A stretch of 64,000 bases of DNA from Lysinibacillus mangiferihumi (GCF_003049665.1 NZ_PYWM01000022.1:1-64000); one strand, 5' to 3'. Positions 1 to 9,151 are shown, counted from the stretch's first letter. Notes: generated by a model not told the origin, from the letters alone. Numbers and translations: made by a program.

Positions 1-125
1 GGGCTGAAAAGTCTGCAAGTTCGTTACGAAACTTTGCGTTACTCATCTTAATTGAACCGCCGTATACGGAACCGTACGTACGGTGGTGTGAGAGGTCGGG
101 AGTTAATCACTCCCTCCTACTCGAT
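1..125 (+). ncRNA. 3' end of a group II intron (domains V and VI)
   Basis: The stretch at about 53-95 folds as a domain V hairpin: ACCGCCGUA pairs with UACGGUGGU, a CG bulge follows, and UACG-GAAC-CGUA closes the tip. Domain VI follows at about 90-120 as a GC-rich hairpin, and the RNA would end at ...CTACTCGAT near 125. These are hallmarks of bacterial group II introns, and the CCGCC start of domain V suggests a class C type. The reverse transcriptase/maturase gene would lie left of the window and is not seen. The 3' boundary is inferred from the usual AY ending. Confidence 0.8.
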
Positions 126-152
126 TATGTTTTAAAGGTAAACTGATGTTCT

Positions 153-172
153 CGATCAGTTGCAACTGATCG
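153..172. repeat. 20-bp perfect palindrome
   Basis: CGATCAGTTGCAACTGATCG is a perfect palindrome 27 bases after the intron end. It has no T run, so it is not a standard terminator as it stands. It could be an operator for the rsbQ-like gene or the remains of the intron target hairpin. Confidence 0.5.
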
Positions 173-429
173 CATGTCCTCCATTTTGTTCTATTACACA
201 GAGGTTCCCGTTGTAGCTAGCCTCAACTAGTTACTAAATTTTATTATTGTAAAAGAGTTGTTTTTTACAGCAAAAATGGAAAAACACAGAGCCCTTGTTT
301 CGAAAGTATTAAAAAAATATGTCCCGATGCCTTTTATTATTCATTTCATACTTGTTATTTCCCTTGATAATTATTGAATGCACCGTCAAAATGGAGATAT
401 TACATATATTTCTAGAGGGAGTAAATGCG

Positions 430-1224
430 ATGAAGGATGTAGTTGTACGCAATAATGTGAAAATAATCGGCAAAGGGAAGCAACCAATTTTATTTGCACA
501 TGGATTTGGTTGCGATCAAAATATGTGGCGTTATATTACACCTGCATTCGAGGAACACTATCAAATTATTTTATTTGATTATGTTGGTTCAGGTAATTCT
601 GATTTTAATGCCTATCAATCTCAAAAATACCAGTCACTTCAGGGCTACAAGCAGGATGTTTTGGATATCATTGAGACACTTGAACTGCAACAGGTCATTT
701 TTATTGGTCATTCTATTAGTTCAATGATTGGCTTACTTGCCTCCATTGAACGCCCAGATTATTTTGAAAAACTAATCATGATTGGCCCTTCACCTCGTTA
801 TTTAAATGATAGAGATGGCTATGTTGGTGGATTTGAGCTAAGTGACATTATGGAAATATTAGATATGATGGAAATGAACTTTTCGGGTTGGGCTAGTTTT
901 CTAGCGCCTATTGCTATGAATAATCCCGAGTCTCCAAAATTTACAAATGAGCTTGAACAAACATTTAAATCAGCAGACCCAGTCATTGCAAGGGAGTTTG
1001 CGGAAGTTACTTTTTTATCGGATCATCGAAGTGACTTATCTAAGGCAAGTATTCCTATTTTAATCATGCAATGTTCGGATGATAGTATCGTTCCGATTGA
1101 AGTTGCAGAATATCTACATCAGCATTTAAAAGCTAGCACGTTGCGTTTAATGACAGCAAAAGGCCATTATCCACATATTAGCCATCCGCAAGAAACGATT
1201 GACTTAATTACACAATTTCTTTAA
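430..1224 (+). CDS. rsbQ: RsbQ-like alpha/beta hydrolase
   Basis: A 264-residue alpha/beta hydrolase close in length and motifs to B. subtilis RsbQ, which works with the PAS phosphatase RsbP in energy-stress sensing, probably by making or delivering a small ligand to the PAS domain. The nucleophile elbow GHSIS lies near residue 95, the acid is in the QCSDDS segment and the histidine in AKGHYPH. The oxyanion HGFG stretch is near residue 20. The start at 430 is chosen because GAGGGAG sits just upstream; an in-frame ATG at 391 and one at 319 lack a good ribosome site and would add a non-conserved tail. It is followed six bases later by a PAS-GGDEF gene, so the two are probably co-transcribed and form a sensor pair. 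Confidence 0.85.
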   Translation: MKDVVVRNNVKIIGKGKQPILFAHGFGCDQNMWRYITPAFEEHYQIILFDYVGSGNSDFNAYQSQKYQSLQGYKQDVLDIIETLELQQVIFIGHSISSMIGLLASIERPDYFEKLIMIGPSPRYLNDRDGYVGGFELSDIMEILDMMEMNFSGWASFLAPIAMNNPESPKFTNELEQTFKSADPVIAREFAEVTFLSDHRSDLSKASIPILIMQCSDDSIVPIEVAEYLHQHLKASTLRLMTAKGHYPHISHPQETIDLITQFL

Positions 1225-1230
1225 TGGAAA

Positions 1231-2220
1231 ATGAAAGGATTATTATCACAAATGGATAAACGATTGAACTATGCACCTTGTGGATTTATTGCCATTACAC
1301 TTGATGGCATCATGATTGAGGTGAATCAGACCTTTCTGCAGTGGATGGGTTATGAACGGGTGGATATATTACACCAGCATATTGAAATTCTCATGTCCAA
1401 GCCTAACAAAATGATTTTTCATTCATTTTTTTACCCGACCATTAATTTGTACGATTATGTGGAAGAATTATTCATCAGTTTAAAGCATGACAATGGTACA
1501 GCCATTCCTTTTCTGTTGAACGGTCGGAAGTATGCGGTGGGAGAGGTTGAATGTATTGATTGCATTTTAGTGCCGATGAAAAAGCGCATTGATTATGAAT
1601 TAGAATTACGTGCGGCTAAAAAGCAACTAGAGGCGGCTTATTTAGAAAAGGATCAAGCATTAGCAAAATTAAAGCAAATCCATTTGGCAATTGAGCACAA
1701 ACAAGAAGAGTTATTATCTATGAACGCCACGCTTGTAGAACTTTCCATTACGGATAAGCTAACAGGTTTGAAAAACAGAAGATTTTTTCAAGAAAAGCTT
1801 GAAGAACAGTTTGCTATTTTCAGGAAAACGGCGATCCCTTTCTCACTATTAATTTTGGATATCGATCATTTTAAAAAGGTCAATGATACATTTGGACATC
1901 AAGTAGGGGATGAGGTGCTTGCCCAATTGGCACAAATTTTAGATGCACAAGCTCGTCCAAGCGATGTAGTAGCGCGCTATGGTGGGGAAGAATTTGTCAT
2001 CATTTTACCTGATACTAGTGTCGATGATTGTTGGACTATTGCTGAACAACTTCGTCAAACGGTTGAGCAGGCTCAATGGCAGACAGGAAGCATTACGATA
2101 AGTATCGGCATTGCCACAGCAACCGAGAACGATTCCGATGCGACGATTTTGCAAAAGGCGGATCAGGCTTTATATACTTCGAAAGAGAACGGAAGAAACA
2201 GAGTGAGTTTGTTTGAGTGA
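1231..2220 (+). CDS. PAS domain diguanylate cyclase (partner of RsbQ-like hydrolase)
   Basis: The N-terminal 120 residues look like a PAS domain (GFIAITLDG, then VNQTFLQWMGY). A coiled coil follows at about 125-175 and a GGDEF domain at about 180-329. The active loop reads GGEEF and an RxxD (RPSD) inhibitory site lies five residues before it, so synthesis of cyclic di-GMP with product inhibition is expected. In B. subtilis the RsbQ partner RsbP carries a PP2C phosphatase instead of GGDEF, so the output differs. The ATG at 1231 has no clear ribosome site; an in-frame ATG at 1252 preceded by AAAGGA is a plausible alternative start. Confidence 0.85.
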   Translation: MKGLLSQMDKRLNYAPCGFIAITLDGIMIEVNQTFLQWMGYERVDILHQHIEILMSKPNKMIFHSFFYPTINLYDYVEELFISLKHDNGTAIPFLLNGRKYAVGEVECIDCILVPMKKRIDYELELRAAKKQLEAAYLEKDQALAKLKQIHLAIEHKQEELLSMNATLVELSITDKLTGLKNRRFFQEKLEEQFAIFRKTAIPFSLLILDIDHFKKVNDTFGHQVGDEVLAQLAQILDAQARPSDVVARYGGEEFVIILPDTSVDDCWTIAEQLRQTVEQAQWQTGSITISIGIATATENDSDATILQKADQALYTSKENGRNRVSLFE

Positions 2221-2332
2221 CTGGCACGCAAACAATTCTGACAATTTGCTGTGTTTTACTGGACTATGTAATTTGCGGTTTTCTACTGTATAATAATGAA
2301 CAGTAAATAGGATAAAGGCGGTACAAACTACG

Positions 2333-3097
2333 ATGAAAAGAATAGAATCTACGCAAAATGCGTTAGTGAAATATTGGAAAAAGCTAGCAACTACGCGAAA
2401 AGAGCGTGAACGTTCGGGTGAGTTTTTAGTGGAAGGCTTCCATTTAGTAGAAGAAGCGTTGAAAAACAATAATCAAGTGTTACAGCTAATCGTGCGCGAG
2501 GGTGTTGATTTACCGTTGCTATGGCCAATCGACAATGTAGCAATGGTGGAAGTAACAGCAGCTGTAGCAAAAGAATTTGCGGAAACAGAGACCTCTCAAG
2601 GAGTTTTTGCAGTATGCAAACAGCTAGCGGTAGAAGAAGATGCAATGGCTTCTTGGCGCAAGGTACTTCTAATCGATGCTGTGCAAGACCCAGGTAATAT
2701 TGGCACAATGATTCGAACAGCGGATGCGGCTGGTCTCGATGCAGTGATTTTAGGCAAAGGTTGTGCAGATTTATATAACCCGAAAACATTGCGTTCTGCC
2801 CAAGGGTCACATTTCCATATTCCTGTAATCCGCGGTGATTTAGAAGATTGGATTGATATGCTTCAGGACAATGGTGTACCTGTATTTGGGACAGCTCTTG
2901 ATGAGGATGCAGTCGTGTATCATGAAATTCAGCATACTGGTGCATTTGCGATTATGATGGGCAATGAAGGCAGTGGCATTAATCCACAACTATTAGCGAT
3001 GACAGATCAAAACATTATTATTCCCATTTTCGGACAAGCAGAATCGTTAAATGTCGCTGTTGCAACAGGTATTGTGTTATATGGCTTTGTTAAATAG
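2333..3097 (+). CDS. ysgA: TrmH/SpoU-family RNA 2'-O-ribose methyltransferase
   Basis: This 254-residue SPOUT-class enzyme transfers a methyl group from SAM to a ribose 2'-OH of rRNA or tRNA. The N-terminal 90 residues resemble a substrate-binding domain (GEFLVEGFHLVEEAL). The three SpoU motifs are visible: DPGNIGTMIRTADAAG (about residue 122), NEGSGI (about 212) and LNVAVATGIVLYGF at the C-terminus. AAAGGCGG precedes the ATG. B. subtilis also has a TrmH-type gene, ysgA, directly upstream of pheS, so the symbol rests on synteny. The exact RNA target cannot be read from sequence. Confidence 0.88.
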   Translation: MKRIESTQNALVKYWKKLATTRKERERSGEFLVEGFHLVEEALKNNNQVLQLIVREGVDLPLLWPIDNVAMVEVTAAVAKEFAETETSQGVFAVCKQLAVEEDAMASWRKVLLIDAVQDPGNIGTMIRTADAAGLDAVILGKGCADLYNPKTLRSAQGSHFHIPVIRGDLEDWIDMLQDNGVPVFGTALDEDAVVYHEIQHTGAFAIMMGNEGSGINPQLLAMTDQNIIIPIFGQAESLNVAVATGIVLYGFVK

Positions 3098-3212
3098 AAA
3101 TTGGTGTATAAATGGAAGGAAATACCGATAAACAAGTGTAAATCGTCGGTAAAGTAAACCTTCCAACAACGCCGATAGAACAATGCTAAAGTCAAGCTTG
3201 CACAGATGCCCC

Positions 3213-3242
3213 TTGATTTGAAGTGGTATCATATTGTATAAT
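3213..3242 (+). promoter_or_regulatory. Sigma-A promoter for the pheST leader
   Basis: TTGATT (3213-3218), an 18-base spacer and TATAAT (3237-3242) lie just upstream of the T-box leader. A second TATAAT at 3264-3269 has no convincing -35. Confidence 0.6.
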
Positions 3243-3274
3243 CACATTTAAAATGTAATTCTGTATAATGAAAT

Positions 3275-3537
3275 GCTTTGACCAGGAAGTAGTAAAGATT
3301 GTGAATGGACGACAGGGAGCGTAGGCCGGAGATTGAGAGCCAGCGCCGAACCAATGCAATTTTGAATTCATCCTGCGAGCAGCTACCGGGACCAGCAAGA
3401 AAAGATGCTGTAAAGGTAAGCCGGCTTCAATCGAGTCGTTATGGCAATGAAGTGATTGTGCGCACCAAAAGCGCGCAATAACTAGGGTGGTACCGCGAAT
3501 ATGTCCTCGTCCCTTTTTTGGGGGCGAGGTTTTTTTA
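3275..3537 (+). promoter_or_regulatory. T-box leader with tRNA-Phe specifier, upstream of pheS
   Basis: The conserved T-box AGGGTGGTACCGCG sits at 3484-3497, followed by a terminator hairpin (CCTCG...CGAGG then a T run, about 3504-3537). The base of stem I pairs CAGGA (3283-3287) with TCCTG (3371-3375). Within the resulting loop, AGTAG is on the 5' side and TTC (3367-3369) plus a purine on the 3' side, as expected for a specifier codon. UUC is a phenylalanine codon and matches the downstream pheS. Uncharged tRNA-Phe should stabilise the antiterminator and raise expression. Confidence 0.92.
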
Positions 3538-3584
3538 TGCCATTTGAGCAAGCGGGCATTTATATGATCAAGGAGGTTTTTTAC

Positions 3585-4622
3585 ATGGAAGAGCAATTAA
3601 AGCAGTTAGAACAAGAAGCGCTAGCAAAAATTGAAGCAGCAGCAAATTTAAAAGAATTAAATGATGTGCGTGTCGCTTATTTAGGGAAAAAGGGACCTAT
3701 CACAGACTTGCTAAAAGGAATGGGGAAATTATCGGCTGAAGAACGTCCAAAAATGGGTGCTTTAGTTAATACAGTTCGTGAAAATGTTACAGCAGTGTTA
3801 GAAACAAAAGCGACTGTATTAGAAGAAGCGGCAATTGCCGAAAAATTAGCAAGTGAGTCGATTGATGTCACATTACCAGGGCGTGCTATTAAAGTAGGTA
3901 ACCGTCATCCTTTAACACGCGTTATTGAAGAAATTGAAGATTTATTTGTCGGTATGGGTTATGAAATTGCGGAAGGCCCAGAAGTGGAAAAGGATTACTA
4001 TAACTTTGAAGCGTTAAACTTACCAAAAGGTCACCCTGCACGTGATATGCAGGATTCATTCTATATTTCCGAGGAAATATTATTACGTACACATACGTCT
4101 CCAGTTCAAGCACGTACAATGGAAGCGAAAAAAGGCGAGTCAATTCGTATTATTTGTCCAGGGAAAGTATTCCGTCGTGATAATGATGATGCAACACACT
4201 CTCACCAATTTATGCAAATTGAAGGTTTAGTTATTGGCGAAAATATTCGTATGAGTGATCTGAAAGGGACATTAGATACACTAGCAAAAAAAATGTTCGG
4301 TGCTGACCGTGAAATTCGTTTACGTCCAAGTTTCTTCCCATTCACAGAGCCGTCTGTTGAGATGGACATTTCTTGCTTCAAATGCGGTGGTGCAGGTTGT
4401 AACGTATGTAAAGGCACAGGCTGGATTGAGATTTTAGGTGCAGGTATGGTACACCCAAATGTACTTGAAATGGCTGGTTATGATCCGAAGAAAGTTTCTG
4501 GTTTCGCATTTGGTATTGGAGCAGAACGTATCGCTATGTTGAAATATGGCGTCGACGATATTCGTCATTTCTATACAAGTGACACACGTTTCTTATCACA
4601 ATTCGAGCGAACAGAGGCGTAA
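3585..4622 (+). CDS. pheS: Phenylalanyl-tRNA synthetase alpha subunit
   Basis: A class II aminoacyl-tRNA synthetase subunit of 345 residues that forms the alpha2beta2 enzyme charging tRNA-Phe. The N-terminal 90 residues form the coiled-coil arm. The catalytic core carries motif 2 ([19 protein letters not shown]) and motif 3 near the end ([12 protein letters not shown]-like, with [12 protein letters not shown]). The start at 3585 is fixed by AAGGAGG about nine bases upstream; upstream in-frame codons lie inside the T-box terminator. pheT follows after 12 bases, and both are under the T-box leader. Confidence 0.97.
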   Translation: MEEQLKQLEQEALAKIEAAANLKELNDVRVAYLGKKGPITDLLKGMGKLSAEERPKMGALVNTVRENVTAVLETKATVLEEAAIAEKLASESIDVTLPGRAIKVGNRHPLTRVIEEIEDLFVGMGYEIAEGPEVEKDYYNFEALNLPKGHPARDMQDSFYISEEILLRTHTSPVQARTMEAKKGESIRIICPGKVFRRDNDDATHSHQFMQIEGLVIGENIRMSDLKGTLDTLAKKMFGADREIRLRPSFFPFTEPSVEMDISCFKCGGAGCNVCKGTGWIEILGAGMVHPNVLEMAGYDPKKVSGFAFGIGAERIAMLKYGVDDIRHFYTSDTRFLSQFERTEA

Positions 4623-4634
4623 GGGGGACTATAA

Positions 4635-7052
4635 ATGTTAGTATCATTAGAATGGTTAAAAGATTATGTAAGTACAAAAGGCTTAGCGCCTGAAGAATTA
4701 GCAGAAAAAATTACTCGCTCAGGCATTGAAGTAGACGCAGTAATTGACCGTGCAAGCGGTATGGATAAAATTGTAGTCGGCTATGTTGTATCAAAAGAAA
4801 AGCACCCTGAAGCCGATAAATTAAATATTTGCCAAGTAGATGTTGGAGAAGAAGTGCCACAACAAATTATTTGTGGAGCGCCAAACGTGGATGCAGGTCA
4901 AAAAGTCATTGTTGCTCGCCCAGGTGCACATTTACCAGGTGGCATTAAAATTAAAAAAGCAAAACTACGTGGGCACGAATCGAACGGTATGATTTGTTCA
5001 TTACAAGAGCTTGGTATTGAAGGGAAAGTAGTACCGAAAGCTTATGCAGAGGGCATTTATGTGTTACCAGCAGATGCAGAAGTGGGCGCTGATGCTCTAG
5101 CGCTTTTAGGTCTTCGTGATACAGTGCTTGAGCTTGGCTTAACACCAAACCGCTCAGATGCGCTTTCGATGTTAGGGGTAGCTTATGAGGTTGGTGCTAT
5201 TCTATCTGAGGAAGTAAAGTACCCAGAAATCGCTTATAGCACATCTTCTGACAAAGCGGAGGATTTACTAAAGCTTCGTGTAGAAGACTTACAAGCGAAC
5301 CCAATGTACGTAGCGAAAGTTGTGAAAAACGTTAAAATTGCAGAATCACCAATGTGGTTACAGCACCGTTTGATGGCAGCTGGCGTACGTCCTCACAATA
5401 ATGTAGTCGATGTGACAAACTATATTTTAATGGAATATGGTCAACCACTTCATGCATTTGACTATGATAGCTTAGCAACAGGTGAAATCGTTGTGCGTAA
5501 AGCAACAGAAGGTGAAACAATTACGACTTTAGATGACCAAGAGCGTACATTAAAGGCATCTGATTTAGTGATTACCAATGGCAAAGAGCCAGTGGCAATT
5601 GCAGGCGTAATGGGTGGAGCCAATTCGGAAGTAACAGCATCTACAACGACCGTTGTTATTGAATCTGCTTATTTTGATGGCTTAACAGTACGTCAAACTT
5701 CACGCAATCTAGGTCTTCGTTCAGATGCTTCAGCTCGCTTTGAAAAAGGCGTTGATCCAAACCGAGTTGTACCTGCCGCTGAACGTGCAGCGGCATTGCT
5801 TGCTGTATTAGCTGGCGGTGAAGTGTTAGAAGGCACTTGTATCGTAGATGAATTAGATAAAACGCCAGCACGTGTTGTGGTCTCTCCGGATTTTATTAAC
5901 GAACGTCTTGGCATGAAAATTTCATTAGAAGATATGCTTTCGATTTTAGAGCGTTTGAAATTCGGTGTAGAAGCAGCAAATGGCTTATTAATCATTGATG
6001 CACCAACACGTCGTCAAGATATTAAAATCGAAGAAGATATCGTTGAAGAGATTGCACGTTTATATGGCTACGATGAAATCCCTATGACTTTACCAGAAGG
6101 TGCCAACCAAGTTGGACAACTGACAGCGTATCAAGCAAATCGTCGCGTTGTACGTAACTTTATGGAAGGTGCGGGGCTTTATCAAGCTGTTACTTATTCA
6201 TTAACGTCTGAGGCGTTATCACAACGCTTTGCACTAAAAGCGGAGCCCGTAACACGTTTATTAATGCCAATGAGTGAAGAACGTTCAACACTTCGTCAAA
6301 GCTTAATTCCACATTTAATCGAAGCAGCGGCATATAATATAGCACGTAAAGCGGATAGCGTAGCATTATACGAGGTTGGTTCTGTCTTCCTTGGTCAAAC
6401 AGCAGAGGGCTTACCGTTTGAGGAAGAGCATGTAGCAGCTGTGCTAACAGGTAAATGGTTAGATCATGCTTGGCAAGGTGAGAAAAAAGAAGTTGATTTC
6501 TTCGTATTGAAAGGTATTATCGAGGGTGTTATTGGCAAGCTTGGTTTAACAGAGCGCATTACGTTTGTGAAAGCAGAAGTAGCTGGCTTACATCCTGGTC
6601 GTACCGCTAGCATTTTATTAGATGGTGAACAAGTGGGTATTATCGGTGGTTTACATCCTGCGGAGCAAAAAGCATGGGGTGTAAAAGATACGTATGTGAT
6701 GGAAATGAATCTAGTAGCATTACTACAAGCCAATGCAAGTGAAGCGCCACTTGGCTATAAACCGGTGCCTCGTTTCCCAGCGATGTCTCGTGATATCGCA
6801 CTTGTTATGAATCGTGCAACAACAGCGGGTGAAGTAGTAACGGTTATTCGTTCTGCAGGAGTGAAACTGTTGAAGGATATTAAAGTGTTCGATGTTTATG
6901 AAGGTGAAAAAATGGAGGCAGGTAAGAAATCTGTTGCTTTCTCCCTCACATACTTCGATCCAGAACGCACGTTAACAGATGAAGAAGTTGTTGCTGCGCA
7001 TAATAAAGTATTGAAAGCTATTGCTACAATTGAAGGAACAGAAGTACGTTAA
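4635..7052 (+). CDS. pheT: Phenylalanyl-tRNA synthetase beta subunit
   Basis: The 805-residue length is normal for the bacterial beta subunit. Domains in order: N-terminal OB-fold tRNA-binding (EMAP-like) domain with the CGAPNV stretch at about 40-150, B3/B4 editing domain at about 210-400, B5 DNA-binding-like domain at about 405-480, the inactive synthetase-like core, and the anticodon-binding FDX-ACB domain at the C-terminus (PRFPAMSRDIALV near 715). GGGGG precedes the ATG. It is the second gene of the T-box-controlled pheST operon and is followed by a strong terminator. Confidence 0.97.
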   Translation: MLVSLEWLKDYVSTKGLAPEELAEKITRSGIEVDAVIDRASGMDKIVVGYVVSKEKHPEADKLNICQVDVGEEVPQQIICGAPNVDAGQKVIVARPGAHLPGGIKIKKAKLRGHESNGMICSLQELGIEGKVVPKAYAEGIYVLPADAEVGADALALLGLRDTVLELGLTPNRSDALSMLGVAYEVGAILSEEVKYPEIAYSTSSDKAEDLLKLRVEDLQANPMYVAKVVKNVKIAESPMWLQHRLMAAGVRPHNNVVDVTNYILMEYGQPLHAFDYDSLATGEIVVRKATEGETITTLDDQERTLKASDLVITNGKEPVAIAGVMGGANSEVTASTTTVVIESAYFDGLTVRQTSRNLGLRSDASARFEKGVDPNRVVPAAERAAALLAVLAGGEVLEGTCIVDELDKTPARVVVSPDFINERLGMKISLEDMLSILERLKFGVEAANGLLIIDAPTRRQDIKIEEDIVEEIARLYGYDEIPMTLPEGANQVGQLTAYQANRRVVRNFMEGAGLYQAVTYSLTSEALSQRFALKAEPVTRLLMPMSEERSTLRQSLIPHLIEAAAYNIARKADSVALYEVGSVFLGQTAEGLPFEEEHVAAVLTGKWLDHAWQGEKKEVDFFVLKGIIEGVIGKLGLTERITFVKAEVAGLHPGRTASILLDGEQVGIIGGLHPAEQKAWGVKDTYVMEMNLVALLQANASEAPLGYKPVPRFPAMSRDIALVMNRATTAGEVVTVIRSAGVKLLKDIKVFDVYEGEKMEAGKKSVAFSLTYFDPERTLTDEEVVAAHNKVLKAIATIEGTEVR

Positions 7053-7101
7053 TTTATGCTAATTAAAAGCTGTCTCGAATACGAAGACAGCGCAGAATGT
7101 C

Positions 7102-7148
7102 GACAAAAGGCATCCAGAGGTTCGCTCTAGATGCCTTTTGTCTTTTTT
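7102..7148 (+). terminator. Terminator of pheST
   Basis: GACAAAAGGCATC pairs with GATGCCTTTTGTC around a loop carrying CCAGAGGTTCGCTCTA, followed by TTTTTT. A smaller hairpin (AGCTGTC...GACAGC, 7069-7092) precedes it. A similar GACAAAAGGC stem is used at 23771. Confidence 0.9.
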
Positions 7149-7196
7149 ATATTATTGATGAGCATTACATGAAATAGCTTTGCAAATATATTCACC

Positions 7197-7259
7197 TGAT
7201 TGGAGCGAAGGGCTTACGATGTGCCTGCGGAAAGCGGCCAGCCCGTAGCAAAAATCAAC
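7197..7259. repeat. Degenerate copy of a Bacillaceae intergenic repeat
   Basis: The stretch begins TGATTGGAGCGAAGGGCT, contains CCTGCGGAAAGCG and ends AGCCCGTAGCAAAAATCAAC. Ends are inverted relative to each other (GATTG...CAATC-like, AGGGCT...AGCCC). It resembles from memory the dispersed GATTGGAGCG...ATCAAC repeats found between genes of Bacillus and Lysinibacillus, but is shortened. It lies between the convergent pheT and rnhC genes. Confidence 0.5.
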
Positions 7260-7277
7260 GACAGAAACCCTATAAAT

Positions 7278-8204
7278 CTATTTTAACTTCCGAGCTTTTT
7301 CGGTGTTCGCAAAATGCCATTTTGTAATGGAGCGTAAAAATGCCTCACCTTGTCCACGCCAAATTCGTGCTGCTAAGGCATCAACCTTGCTAGATGCACC
7401 TTTTTGTAACGCCACGCCAGCAAGCTCACTGAGTCGATCCATTTCTTTTAAGAATGCTGCACGCGCCAAAATGGAAGCGGTGGCAACGGAAACATGTAAT
7501 TGTTCTGCTTTTGTTGAAAATAGGACGCCATCTCGGACGATTTCACGCTCATTTTTTAAATAATTATAATACACCCCACGTTCTGCAAACTGATCAATTA
7601 AAATATGTGCAGGTTTTTCGGGCGCCATTTTCGCTAATGTATGTCCAAGTGCCTTATTATGCATCATCGCTTTCATTTTGCCTTGTGAATAGCCTTTTGC
7701 TTGTAAAGCATTATATTTTTCATTGTGCAATACGAGTACGCTATGAATACATGCCGCACGTAAATCAGGGGCAATTTTTCGCATATAGTCATCCGTAAGC
7801 ATTTTAGAATCTTTCACGCCAAGCTCGTTTATTAGTGCTATTTTTGAAGAGGGAACGTAAACGGCTGCCACTGTTATCGGTCCGAAATAATCGCCAGTTC
7901 CTGTTTCGTCAGAGCCTAACACAGACATTGAAGCAAAGCCTTCTGGGAGCGTGTCCCCCTTAGCCCCAACAGCTGAAGATTTTTGCGTAGTGGCTACCCC
8001 AGCGGTACCCCATCGTGCGGCTTCTCGCTCAGCACCGCCTCCTTGAAACATACATTTTCCTGATTTATACATCGTAATGGCTGTATCAGGCAGTTTTGCA
8101 GCGAACACAACACCAGGTGCTTTTCGCTCCACATAATAATTTGCGTAGTAGGCCATTACCTCTTTTTGTGCAGTTGTTGAAATTAAAAGTACAATATTTG
8201 ACAT
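7278..8204 (-). CDS. rnhC: Ribonuclease HIII
   Basis: A type 2 RNase H of 308 residues that cuts RNA in RNA-DNA hybrids. The N-terminal ~85 residues form a substrate-binding domain, and the catalytic domain starts at SVLGSDETGTGDYFGP, which holds the first Asp-Glu pair (about residues 97-98). A further conserved Asp is in GVKDSKML and another in HILIDQFAE. The ATG at 8204 is preceded by AAAGGAACGG on the reverse strand; a longer form starting at 8228 is less likely. It is the only reverse-strand gene in the pheS-mutS2 segment, as in B. subtilis. Confidence 0.94.
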   Translation of the reverse strand: MSNIVLLISTTAQKEVMAYYANYYVERKAPGVVFAAKLPDTAITMYKSGKCMFQGGGAEREAARWGTAGVATTQKSSAVGAKGDTLPEGFASMSVLGSDETGTGDYFGPITVAAVYVPSSKIALINELGVKDSKMLTDDYMRKIAPDLRAACIHSVLVLHNEKYNALQAKGYSQGKMKAMMHNKALGHTLAKMAPEKPAHILIDQFAERGVYYNYLKNEREIVRDGVLFSTKAEQLHVSVATASILARAAFLKEMDRLSELAGVALQKGASSKVDALAARIWRGQGEAFLRSITKWHFANTEKARKLK

Positions 8205-8230
8205 TAAACCGTTCCTTTCTATCCTCATTG

Positions 8231-8260
8231 TTCACAATTTTATACCTTTCATGGTATGAT
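8231..8260 (+). promoter_or_regulatory. Promoter candidate for zapA-cvpA
   Basis: TTCACA (8231-8236), 18 bases, TATGAT (8255-8260), between the divergent rnhC and zapA genes. Confidence 0.4.
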
Positions 8261-8339
8261 AATATATAGCTTTTTTGTATGGACGTTGCTCATAACGAAT
8301 AAAACCGTGAGCAAAAAGATTTTACTGGAGGGTGCGACT

Positions 8340-8600
8340 ATGGAAAATCAAGAAAAGAATAAAATTTCTGTGGAAATATATGGTCATACATATAAAATGG
8401 TCGGCTCCGAATCCATTGGACATATGCGACTTGTCGCTTCTATTGTTGATGACCGTATGCGCGAAATGAATTTACATAATCCCTCACTTGATAGCACAAA
8501 GCTTGCCGTCCTTACAGCCGTAAATACGGTGCACGATTATTTACTCTTAAAAGAGCAAATAGAATTACTAGAAGAAGAATTGAAAAAATTAAAGGGTTGA
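8340..8600 (+). CDS. zapA: Cell division protein ZapA
   Basis: An 86-residue ZapA that bundles and stabilises FtsZ at the division ring. It starts [19 protein letters not shown], the beta hairpin typical of the family, and continues into a helical half ending in a coiled coil ([19 protein letters not shown]) that drives dimerisation. GGAGGG lies eight bases before the ATG at 8340. The cvpA-like gene follows after five bases. Gene order matches B. subtilis zapA-yshB. Confidence 0.93.
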   Translation: MENQEKNKISVEIYGHTYKMVGSESIGHMRLVASIVDDRMREMNLHNPSLDSTKLAVLTAVNTVHDYLLLKEQIELLEEELKKLKG

Positions 8601-8605
8601 AGTAA

Positions 8606-9151
8606 ATGCTAGATTTAATTATATTAGTAGTTCTATTAGGTGGACTGCTAGTGGGGGCAAAACGTGGCTTCATTGTACAAATGATGCATATAGTTAGCTT
8701 TGTTGTTGCCCTAATTGTTGCGTATATTTATTATAAGCCATTAGCACAGAAATTTGTGTTTTGGGTGCCATATCCAGGTGTTACAGATTCGGGAAGCCTT
8801 GGAGTTGTCATTGACAGCTTAGATTTAGACCGAACATTTTATCGTGTCATTGCGTTTGCGGTTATTTTCTTTGCAGTAAAGATTGCCTTGCAAATTGTGG
8901 CATCCATCTTTGATTTCATTGCTTATTTACCAGTGTTAAGTACGGTCAACCGCTGGCTTGGTGCACTGCTTGGCATGATTGAAAATTATTTAATTTTATT
9001 TATTGTATTGTATGTTTTGGCATTAGTACCGATTGATTTTATACAGAATTTAATGTCGAAGTCGTTCATATCAGGCCTTATTTTGGAACATACGCCGATC
9101 ATTACAAAGATGTTCCAAAATTGGTGGTATATTTATCTCCATGCTTCCTAA
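8606..9151 (+). CDS. CvpA-family membrane protein
   Basis: A 181-residue integral membrane protein of the CvpA/YshB family. Four hydrophobic segments are visible at about 1-40, 60-90, 100-130 and 125-150, with the typical N-terminal hydrophobic run followed by GAKRGF. E. coli CvpA is needed for colicin V production; the role in Firmicutes is not established. Co-transcribed with zapA (five-base gap). Confidence 0.85.
   Translation: MLDLIILVVLLGGLLVGAKRGFIVQMMHIVSFVVALIVAYIYYKPLAQKFVFWVPYPGVTDSGSLGVVIDSLDLDRTFYRVIAFAVIFFAVKIALQIVASIFDFIAYLPVLSTVNRWLGALLGMIENYLILFIVLYVLALVPIDFIQNLMSKSFISGLILEHTPIITKMFQNWWYIYLHAS

Noticed and set aside
5693-5995. Long reverse-strand frames inside pheT, polX, mutS2 and others
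   Set aside because: They are shadows of strongly recognised genes, with no ribosome site and low-complexity composition.
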